Assembly: GCA_025351185.1 (NCBI GenBank)
Contig: JANXWJ010000157.1
Location: forward strand, 1 to 43,185
Direction: 5' to 3'
DNA: 43,185 nucleotides
From: Candidatus Nanopelagicales bacterium
GTDB lineage: Bacteria > Actinomycetota > Actinomycetes > S36-B12 > CAIYMF01
The notes under the pieces were generated by a model that made no database searches, was not told the DNA's origin, and saw nothing but the letters and a program-made list of their open reading frames with translations. The translations under genes and the position numbers were made by a program. Of this stretch, positions 35,772 to 43,185 are shown in pieces. How positions within the stretch are numbered: position 1 is the first letter of the stretch; each line of letters opens with the position of its first letter.

Positions 35772-36518
35772 TCAGACGTCGATGACCAGGCCCTGGGTCG
35801 CGAGGACGAGATCGCCGTCGTACGCAGCGGACGCCTCTGCCTGGGTCTCCTCGCGCGAGGTCCACGGGACGAGGTGGGTCAGGACGAGTCGGCCCGCTTC
35901 GGCGCGGATTGCATGCTCGGCGGCCTGGGTCGCGGTGAGGTGCAGGTTGAGCGGGAGGTTCTCGTAGCGCGAGATGAAGGAGGCCTCGTAGAGCGCGAGG
36001 TCGACACCGTGGGACAGCTCGACGAGCGCATCGCTCTCGCCGGTGTCGCCGCTGAAGACGAGCGACCTGCCGCCCGCTTCGACCCGCGTGGCGTAGGTCT
36101 CGACCGGGTGATTGACGCGGGTCGTCGTGATGCGGAACGGCCCGATCTCCGTGACCGGCAGGTGGTCGCGGAAGACGAACTCACCGTGCATGTTGTCTTC
36201 GAGCGGCAGGTCATAGGCCCGCGCCATCCGGTCTGCCGTGCCGGTGGGCCCGAGCACCGGGATCGCGTGCGCGGGGCCTTCGGGCCGATAGCGCCGCCAG
36301 ACGTAGTAGGAGGTGAGATCGAGGCAGTGGTCGGCGTGCAGGTGCGAGAGCACGACCGCGTCGACGTCGAGCACGTCGGTCACCCGCTGCAGCGCACCGA
36401 ACGCGCCGTTGCCGAGGTCGAGCACGACCCGGTGCCCGTCGTGCTCGACGAGATAGCACGACGCCGGGCTGTCCGGGCCGGGGAAGCTGCCGGCGCAGCC
36501 GACGATGGTGAGACGCAT
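35772..36518 (-). CDS. MBL-fold metallohydrolase, probable Rv1339-type cyclic-nucleotide phosphodiesterase
   Basis: The product is 248 aa. It is a metallo-beta-lactamase fold with the metal motif HLHADH (residues 59-64), a downstream Asp in FSGDTGES and a His in VLTHLVP. The RNase Z-like architecture and position between murI and rph match M. tuberculosis Rv1339, reported as an atypical cAMP phosphodiesterase. The assignment rests on synteny and motif, so a different phosphodiester substrate remains possible. Its ATG overlaps the last base of the murI stop. Confidence 0.88.
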   Translation of the reverse strand: MRLTIVGCAGSFPGPDSPASCYLVEHDGHRVVLDLGNGAFGALQRVTDVLDVDAVVLSHLHADHCLDLTSYYVWRRYRPEGPAHAIPVLGPTGTADRMARAYDLPLEDNMHGEFVFRDHLPVTEIGPFRITTTRVNHPVETYATRVEAGGRSLVFSGDTGESDALVELSHGVDLALYEASFISRYENLPLNLHLTATQAAEHAIRAEAGRLVLTHLVPWTSREETQAEASAAYDGDLVLATQGLVIDV

Positions 36519-37324
36519 CAGGAGACCACCTCGGCGGCTTGCTCGACGGCGACGACCTCGGGACCGAGGAAGCGGCGTGCGAGCGCGGTGAACGGCGCCG
36601 GGTCGCCCGTGGCGCGAAAACGATGCACCGGTGCGGGGCGCGCGGGGTCGCGCTCGAGACCGTGCGCGACGAGCGTGCGATAGACGTCGAGCGCGGTCTC
36701 GTCGGCGCTGCTGACCAGAGTGACGTCCTCGCCGACGACGTAGGAGATGACGCCGGAGAGCAGCGGATAGTGCGTGCAGCCCAGCACGAGGGTGTCGACG
36801 CCCTGCTCGACGATCGGGTCGAGGTAGTCGTGTGCCACCTGCTGCAGCTCGGTGCCACCGGTGACACCGGCCTCGACGAACTCCACGAAGCGCGGGCAGG
36901 CCTGCTGCACGAGGGTGATCTGCGGAGCCGCAGCGAAGGCATCTGCGTACGCCCCGCTCGTCACGGTGGCGAGCGTGCCGATCACACCGACCCGGTCGTT
37001 GCGCGTCACGCGCACCGCGCGACGCACGGCCGGCTGGATCACCTCGACGACGGGTACGTCGTACCTCTCACGCGCGTCGCGCAGCACTGCAGCACTTGCG
37101 GAGTTGCACGCGATGACGAGCATCTTGACGCCCTCCTCGACGAGGTGGTCCATCACGTCGAGCGCGAACGCGCGCACCTCGGGGATGGGGCGGGGTCCGT
37201 AGGGGCCGCGCGCGGTGTCACCGAAGTAGAGCACCGGCTCGTGCGGCAGCTGGTCGAGGACAGCACGCGCGACGGTGAGCCCGCCGACGCCGGAGTCGAA
37301 GATCCCGATGGGCGAGTCCGTCAC
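36518..37324 (-). CDS. murI: glutamate racemase
   Basis: GTG 37324 is chosen because the family begins right at [14 protein letters not shown]; the open frame upstream to 37369 is unlike the family. The product is 268 aa. It makes D-glutamate for peptidoglycan. The two catalytic cysteines are Cys73 in VIACNSAS and a second in LGCTHYPLL near residue 185, with the catalytic Asp in IFDSG. It is the first gene of a murI-MBL-rph-rdgB operon, and an oxidoreductase gene is divergent 165 bp away. Confidence 0.95.
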   Translation of the reverse strand: MTDSPIGIFDSGVGGLTVARAVLDQLPHEPVLYFGDTARGPYGPRPIPEVRAFALDVMDHLVEEGVKMLVIACNSASAAVLRDARERYDVPVVEVIQPAVRRAVRVTRNDRVGVIGTLATVTSGAYADAFAAAPQITLVQQACPRFVEFVEAGVTGGTELQQVAHDYLDPIVEQGVDTLVLGCTHYPLLSGVISYVVGEDVTLVSSADETALDVYRTLVAHGLERDPARPAPVHRFRATGDPAPFTALARRFLGPEVVAVEQAAEVVS

Positions 37325-37489
37325 GAACGCGACCCTACGGCCCTCGACGGCCCAGCGTGAGCACCTCACGCCTCGGCTGTGAGGGTCGCCACGTGGGTCC
37401 CGAGGTCGGTTGCCAGGTGATCGGGGTCCGGCCTAGCGTCACAAGGGTCGCGTGCGGACGCGCGCGGTGACCTACCTCTGGGGGCACCC

Positions 37490-38416
37490 GTGCGCGCAAT
37501 GACCTACGACTCCTACGGCGACAGCTCGGTCCTCCAGCTCCGCGACCTGCCCGACCCGAAGGTCGGCCCGGGCGAGGTGCGCATCCGGGTGCTGCGTGCA
37601 TCGGTGAACCCGGTCGACTGGAAGATCATGGCCGGTGGGCTCGACGGGCTCATGGACGCCTGGCTCCCGGCCATCCCCTGCTGGGACGTCGCCGGGATCG
37701 TCGAGACGGTCGGCATCGACACCCCGGAGTTCGCCGTCGGCGACGAGGTCGTGTCGTATGCCCGCAAGGACGTCGTGCGCGGAGGCACCGCCGCCGAGCT
37801 CGTGACCATGAGCGTCCGCGGGGTCGCGCGCAAGCCCGCCGCACTGACCTGGGACCAGGCCGGGGGGCTTCCGCTGACCGGCCTGACCGCCTTGCAGTCG
37901 CTCGACCGCGTCGGGCTGCGACACGGTGAGACGGTGCTCGTCCACGGCGGTGCCGGGGGCGTCGGCTCCCTCGCCGTGCAGATCGCGCACGCGCGCGGCG
38001 CGACAGTCATCGCGACCGCGTCGGTGCGCAACCACGACTTCCTTCGCGAGCTCGGGGTCGACCACCCGGTCGAGTACGGCGACGGCCTCGCCGACCGCAT
38101 CCACGAAGTTGCGCCGGACGGCGTCGACGTCGTCGTCGACTACGTGGGCGGCGTTCTCGACACGACGCTGGCCGTGCTCAAGCCCGGCGGCCGCCACGCC
38201 TCGATCACCGACTCCACGGTGCTTGAGTCCGGTGGCATCTGGTGCTGGGTCCGTCCCGATGCGGCCGGCCTCGCCACGCTCGGTGAGCTCGCCGACCGCG
38301 GCGCTCTCACCGTGGAGGTTGCCGAGGTCTTCTCTCTCGAGCGGCTGGCCGACGCCTTCGCCAGCAGCCAGGAGGGCCACACCCGAGGCAAGATCGTCAT
38401 CCGCGTCGCCGACTGA
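37490..38416 (+). CDS. NADP-dependent quinone-oxidoreductase-like MDR protein
   Basis: The start is GTG 37490 and the product is 308 aa, a zinc-free medium-chain dehydrogenase/reductase. It has the GroES-like N-terminal barrel (GEVRIRVLRASVNPVDWKIM), the DVAGIVETVG and FAVGDEVV segments, and then the nucleotide-binding loop HGGAGGVGSLAVQIA. No structural-zinc cysteine cluster is seen. It probably reduces quinones or enones with NADPH, though the substrate is unknown. Compared with the mycobacterial gene order it is a reverse-oriented insertion between cysM and murI. A perfect 21-bp hairpin follows it. Confidence 0.88.
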   Translation: MRAMTYDSYGDSSVLQLRDLPDPKVGPGEVRIRVLRASVNPVDWKIMAGGLDGLMDAWLPAIPCWDVAGIVETVGIDTPEFAVGDEVVSYARKDVVRGGTAAELVTMSVRGVARKPAALTWDQAGGLPLTGLTALQSLDRVGLRHGETVLVHGGAGGVGSLAVQIAHARGATVIATASVRNHDFLRELGVDHPVEYGDGLADRIHEVAPDGVDVVVDYVGGVLDTTLAVLKPGGRHASITDSTVLESGGIWCWVRPDAAGLATLGELADRGALTVEVAEVFSLERLADAFASSQEGHTRGKIVIRVAD

Positions 38417-38421
38417 CAGGT

Positions 38422-38473
38422 CCGGGATATGTGCTCACGACACGGTCTTCCTTGTCGTGAGCACATATCCCGG
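38422..38473. terminator. perfect 21-bp hairpin between convergent genes
   Basis: Arms 38422-38442 and 38453-38473 pair perfectly (CCGGGATATGTGCTCACGAC...) with a 10-nt loop. It lies between the oxidoreductase stop at 38416 and the cysM stop at 38479, so it is placed as a bidirectional terminator. It is unusually long for that role. Confidence 0.8.
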
Positions 38474-38478
38474 GTGGT

Positions 38479-39996
<1,518 letters not shown>

Positions 39997-39998
39997 GG

Positions 39999-40415
39999 TC
40001 AGACGATGGTGATCTGCTCCTCGGTGATCACCGCGTCGACGATGCGATAGCTGCGCAGCTCGTAGGGGCCGTCGTCGGTGCCGGTCACGCGGGTCGAGAC
40101 GAGCACGTAGTGCGCGTCGGGCTCGGAGGCATAGCTGACATCGGTGCGCGAGGGATAGGCCTCGGTGGCGGTGTGCGAGTGGTAGACGACGACCGGCACC
40201 TCGGCGCGGTCGTCCATGTCGCGGTAGAGCCGCAGCAGGTCCATCGAGTCGAACTCGTAGAACGTGGGCGAGCGGGCCGCGTTGACCATCGGGATGAACC
40301 GCTCGGGCCGGTCGGAGCCCTCAGGTCCGGCGATCACCCCGCACGCCTCGTCAGGGTGGTCTCGGCGCGCATGCGCAACCATCGCGTCGACCAGGTCCTG
40401 GCGGATCATCAACAT
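39999..40415 (-). CDS. mec: JAMM-type peptidase Mec (M67 family), CysO-cysteine protease
   Basis: The product is 138 aa. The JAMM zinc site is complete: Glu23 in DEACGVI, then YHSHTATEAYPSRTD with His79, His81, Ser89 and Asp92. In mycobacteria the homologue cuts cysteine from the CysO-cysteine adduct to finish this oxidant-tolerant cysteine pathway. Here it precedes cysO and cysM on the same strand but is separated from cysO by 291 bp containing short repeats, so it may have its own transcript. A long hairpin lies upstream, after DUF2017. Confidence 0.92.
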   Translation of the reverse strand: MLMIRQDLVDAMVAHARRDHPDEACGVIAGPEGSDRPERFIPMVNAARSPTFYEFDSMDLLRLYRDMDDRAEVPVVVYHSHTATEAYPSRTDVSYASEPDAHYVLVSTRVTGTDDGPYELRSYRIVDAVITEEQITIV

Positions 40416-40443
40416 CCATCCACCCTAGGCGCGCCCCGCCCCT

Positions 40444-40509
40444 CCCGAGTAACAGGTCGAACGGTTGCTAACTCGCCCGCTTCAGCGACCGTTAGACCTG
40501 TTACTCGGG
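40444..40509. terminator. 26-bp near-perfect hairpin overlapping the DUF2017 stop
   Basis: Arms 40444-40469 and 40484-40509 pair over 26 bp, with one mismatch and one G-T pair around a 14-nt loop. The arms contain CGAGTAACAGGTC, related to the hairpin at 33081. The right arm includes the TAA of the DUF2017 gene. It should terminate clpS-DUF2017 transcripts ahead of mec. Confidence 0.75.
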
Positions 40510-41085
40510 GATTTCGGTGTCGAGGAACTGGGTGTCGAGGCCGGTGAGGGCTCGTACGAGGGTGTCCTGGAGGAAGGTGAGCCAGTCGTAGACGTGGAAG
40601 AGGGCGAAGAGGGGGTCGTCCTCGGGGAGCTCGAGGAAGTCGTCGTGGTTGTCCTCCTCGACGCCCAGTCGGCTGCCGAGGGTGAGGCGCAGGTCGTTGA
40701 GGGTGCCGAGCCAGGACTGCGCCTCCGCCTCGTTGAGGACCAGCTTGTCGCCGGACCGGACGAGGGTCGCCCGCACGGTGGCGGCGTGAGCGAGCTTGGT
40801 GTCGCGCAGCGAGCGCTCGGTGAACCGCCGGAACTCCGAGGAGGCTTCCTCGTCGTCGGAGTAGGCGTCCGGGAACAGCCGAGCGAGCGCCGGGTCGTCG
40901 GAGCGCGCGGCGTCCGGGTCGATGCCGACCATCCGCGCCAGCGGATCGGCGTCGGCCCAGTCGTCGTCGGGAGCCACGAACTCCTCGAGCTGGCCCACGA
41001 GGTCGGTGAGGATCGAGCGCTCGACGGTGTCCGTACGCAGGTAGATCCGCCCGGTGAAGCTGCGACGGAAGCCGTGCACCGCCAC
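40501..41085 (-). CDS. DUF2017 family protein
   Basis: The product is 194 aa from GTG 41085, one base after the clpS stop. DUF2017 proteins are actinobacterial, soluble and mostly helical, and nearly always follow clpS (Rv1332 in M. tuberculosis). Seen here are FRRSFTGRIYLRTDTVERSIL at the start, an acidic middle with DPLARMVGID, FRRFTERSLRDTK, and a WLGTLNDLRLTLGSRLGV helix. A link to the Clp system is inferred from position only; the molecular role is not known. Confidence 0.9.
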   Translation of the reverse strand: MAVHGFRRSFTGRIYLRTDTVERSILTDLVGQLEEFVAPDDDWADADPLARMVGIDPDAARSDDPALARLFPDAYSDDEEASSEFRRFTERSLRDTKLAHAATVRATLVRSGDKLVLNEAEAQSWLGTLNDLRLTLGSRLGVEEDNHDDFLELPEDDPLFALFHVYDWLTFLQDTLVRALTGLDTQFLDTEIPE

Positions 41086-41086
41086 G

Positions 41087-41386
41087 TCAGTCGTCCTTCT
41101 GCAGGGTCGCCCAGAGACCGTAGGAGTGCATCGCGGTCACGTCGCGCTCCATCTCCTCGCGGCTGCCGCTCGAGACGACGGCCCGGCCCTCGTGGTGCAC
41201 GTCGCTCATGAGCTTCTCGGCCCTCTCCTTCGAGTAGCCGAAATGGGTCCTGAACACATACGTGACATAGGACATGAGGTTGACCGGGTCGTTCCACACG
41301 AGCGTGATCCACGGGGTATCGGGCGCCGTGACGCTCTCGACGTCCGGGCGCTCGAGCTCGACCGGCGCTGTTCCCACGAGCGCCAT
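41087..41386 (-). CDS. clpS: ATP-dependent Clp protease adaptor ClpS
   Basis: The product is 99 aa. ClpS delivers N-degron substrates to ClpC/ClpA. The fold motif [21 protein letters not shown] contains the N-end-rule pocket residues (ND-x-x-x-x-M). Continuing are [23 protein letters not shown] and the late helix ATLQKDD. It is the first gene of clpS-DUF2017, and the aminotransferase gene is divergent, only 47 bp away. Confidence 0.96.
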   Translation of the reverse strand: MALVGTAPVELERPDVESVTAPDTPWITLVWNDPVNLMSYVTYVFRTHFGYSKERAEKLMSDVHHEGRAVVSSGSREEMERDVTAMHSYGLWATLQKDD

Positions 41387-41433
41387 GCTCCCACGAGCCG
41401 CCGGGGACCCCTCACGCGTCGTATCCTCAGGGC

Positions 41434-43170
41434 GTGTCCGACCGACTTCTCCCTGTGCCCCTGCGTGATCCCTCGCTGCCCGAGCCCCCGCTGCTCGCGA
41501 CGATCCGCGACGGTGTGATCGGCGACGACCAGGTGATGTACGGCCCGTTCGGCGCCAGGCGGGTGACCTACGCCGACTACACCGCGTCGGGCCGCGCCCT
41601 GGGGTTCCTCGAGGACTTCATCCGGGCCGAGGTCCTCCCCCGCTATGCCAACACGCACACGGAGAGCAGCGGCACCGGGCTGCAGACCACCCGCTTGCGT
41701 GAGGACGCACGCGGCGTCATCCACGACAGTCTCGGCTGCGGTGACGATGCGGTGGTCATCTTCTGCGGCTCCGGGTCGACCGGCGCGATCGACAAGCTGG
41801 TCGGCGTGCTCGGGCTCCGCATCCCCGCCGACCTCGATCTGCACTACGGCTTCTCCTCGCAGATCCCGGCCGCGGAGCGACCGGTGGTCTTCATCGGGCC
41901 GTTCGAGCACCACAGCAACGAGCTGCCCTGGCGAGAGTCGATCGCCGATGTCGTGCAGATCCCCGAGGACTCCGACGGACACATCGACGTCGCGCGCCTC
42001 GAAGCCGAGCTCATCGCCCTCGCCGACCGGCCCGTCAAGATCGGGTCGTTCAGCGCCGCGTCGAACGTCACCGGGATCATGACCGACACCCACGGCATCT
42101 CGAGCCTGCTCCACCGTCATGGTGCGCTCGCCGTGTGGGACTACGCGGCGGCAGCGCCCTACCTCGACATCGACATGGCGGGCGACCACGCGGATCCATT
42201 GTCCTACAAGGACGCTGTGGTGCTCTCGCCCCACAAGTTCATCGGCGGCCCCGGCACTCCCGGGGTCCTGGCGATCCGGTGCGACCTGCTCACGAACTCG
42301 GTGCCGGTGGTCGTCGGCGGCGGCACGGTGGCCTACGTCAACCCCGCCGAGCACGTCTATCTGTCCGACCCCGTGCACCGCGAGGAGGCGGGCACCCCGG
42401 CCATCGTCGAGTCGATCCGCGCCGGCCTCGTGTTCGACCTCAAGCGCAACGTCGGCACCGACGTCATCCGCGCGCACGAGTCGGACTTCCTGCGCCGCGC
42501 CGTGCAGGGGTGGAGCCGGCACCCGAGCATCGACATCCTCGGCAATGTCGAGGCCGAGCGGCTCTCGATCGTGTCGTTCACCGTACGCCGGCCGGGTGGC
42601 CGCTATCTCCACCACAACCTCGTCGTCGCGATCCTCAACGACCTCTTCGGGATCCAGAGCCGCGGCGGCTGCTCGTGCGCTGGTCCCTACGGCCACCGCC
42701 TGCTCGGGATCGATCTCGAGCGCAGCCACGAGTTCGAGCGCGAGATCACGCACGGCTGCGAGGGCATCAAGCCCGGCTGGGTGCGCGTCAACTTCAACTA
42801 CTTCATCAGCGACGCGGTGTTCTCCTACGTCGTCCAGGCGGTCGGCCTCATCGCCGACCACGGCTGGAAGCTCGTGCCGGAATATCGATTCGACCTCGCA
42901 TCAGGGCGCTGGCGGCACAAGGACGGCCCGGTCGAGCCGCCGCTGCGACTCGCGCAGGTCACCTACGTCGACGGTGCACTCACCTACCCCTGCCATGACG
43001 ACACCGCCCCCGAGTCCGACCTCGAGGGCTACCTCACCTACGCCCACGACCTCATGGAGTCGCTGCCCGATCCCGCCGGTGACGTCGAGCAGTCACGCGT
43101 GAGCGTCGACTTCGAGCACCTGCGCTGGTTCGAGCTCCCCGACATCTGCCTGAGCGCCGTTGATGTGTAG
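41434..43170 (+). CDS. class V aminotransferase / cysteine-desulfurase-like PLP protein
   Basis: The start is GTG 41434 and the product is 578 aa, longer than the usual 400 aa of cysteine desulfurases. It has [18 protein letters not shown] at the N-terminus and a [16 protein letters not shown]-binding loop. HH in [13 protein letters not shown] follows, then [13 protein letters not shown] and [13 protein letters not shown] with the PLP Lys near residue 268. [15 protein letters not shown] near residue 412 supplies cysteines where desulfurases carry the catalytic Cys. The C-terminal 130 residues extend beyond the fold. Cysteine desulfurase, selenocysteine lyase or an unrelated aminotransferase activity is possible; substrate unproven. 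Confidence 0.85.
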   Translation: MSDRLLPVPLRDPSLPEPPLLATIRDGVIGDDQVMYGPFGARRVTYADYTASGRALGFLEDFIRAEVLPRYANTHTESSGTGLQTTRLREDARGVIHDSLGCGDDAVVIFCGSGSTGAIDKLVGVLGLRIPADLDLHYGFSSQIPAAERPVVFIGPFEHHSNELPWRESIADVVQIPEDSDGHIDVARLEAELIALADRPVKIGSFSAASNVTGIMTDTHGISSLLHRHGALAVWDYAAAAPYLDIDMAGDHADPLSYKDAVVLSPHKFIGGPGTPGVLAIRCDLLTNSVPVVVGGGTVAYVNPAEHVYLSDPVHREEAGTPAIVESIRAGLVFDLKRNVGTDVIRAHESDFLRRAVQGWSRHPSIDILGNVEAERLSIVSFTVRRPGGRYLHHNLVVAILNDLFGIQSRGGCSCAGPYGHRLLGIDLERSHEFEREITHGCEGIKPGWVRVNFNYFISDAVFSYVVQAVGLIADHGWKLVPEYRFDLASGRWRHKDGPVEPPLRLAQVTYVDGALTYPCHDDTAPESDLEGYLTYAHDLMESLPDPAGDVEQSRVSVDFEHLRWFELPDICLSAVDV

Positions 43171-43185
43171 TCAGGACGGGCTATA

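Noticed and set aside
41206-42861. 551-codon open frame on the minus strand
   Set aside because: It is antisense to the aminotransferase gene, which has PLP motifs. The composition of the minus frame (His/Asp/Arg/Val-rich) is typical of shadow frames.

Overview
The window is high-GC DNA with actinobacterial gene content, most like a Nocardioidaceae-type soil actinobacterium (inference). The right half carries a block whose order matches the Mycobacterium tuberculosis Rv1331-Rv1341 neighbourhood: clpS, DUF2017, mec, cysO, cysM, murI, an MBL-fold protein, rph and rdgB. GTG starts and 4-nt ATGA/GTGA overlaps are frequent.

Bases 1 to about 19342 look like an integrated accessory island. It contains two very large secreted Rhs/YD-repeat polymorphic toxins, both on the minus strand and each followed closely by a probable immunity gene: rhs1 at 8428-1607 with its partner at 1604-1008, and rhs2 at 18925-11303 with its partner at 11221-10754. 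Around them are decayed or unidentifiable genes: a transposase-like tail, a broken UPF0158 gene and orphan ORFs. The right edge is marked by the 3' half of a tRNA-Lys(CTT), starting exactly at the anticodon loop and followed by a strong terminator. That is the signature of a tRNA attachment site. A similar but degraded 22-nt sequence about 9.7 kb to the left (9631-9652) suggests that two units of about 9.7 kb accumulated in tandem. The toxin tip of rhs2 is currently out of frame because of an 8-bp tandem duplication. Removing one copy restores an ORF ending 10 nt before the immunity gene.

From 19.4 kb on is ordinary chromosome. A sulfide:quinone-reductase-like gene (19561-21018) and, 10 kb away, an operon of CoA-disulfide reductase/rhodanese fusion, CstR-like repressor and rhodanese (31563-29128) each carry a near-identical palindrome of the CsoR/CstR type (ATACCCC-GGGGTAT) about 42 bp before the start codon. 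Together they form a probable reactive-sulfur regulon. Between them lie a dead methyl-accepting chemotaxis gene, a DUF5666-like secreted protein, a DoxX/GroES-like/DUF427/DUF3618 cluster, a ZnuABC-type metal ABC transporter, and a Bcp peroxiredoxin.

The last 10 kb hold an MFS transporter, tRNA-Leu(TAG), a GNAT protein, a LytR_C-domain protein, rdgB-rph-MBL-murI, an MDR-family oxidoreductase, the CysO-dependent cysteine pathway (mec, cysO, cysM), DUF2017-clpS and a class V aminotransferase-like protein. Long near-perfect intergenic hairpins punctuate this region. No CRISPR array, complete IS, integrase, rRNA or origin was found.
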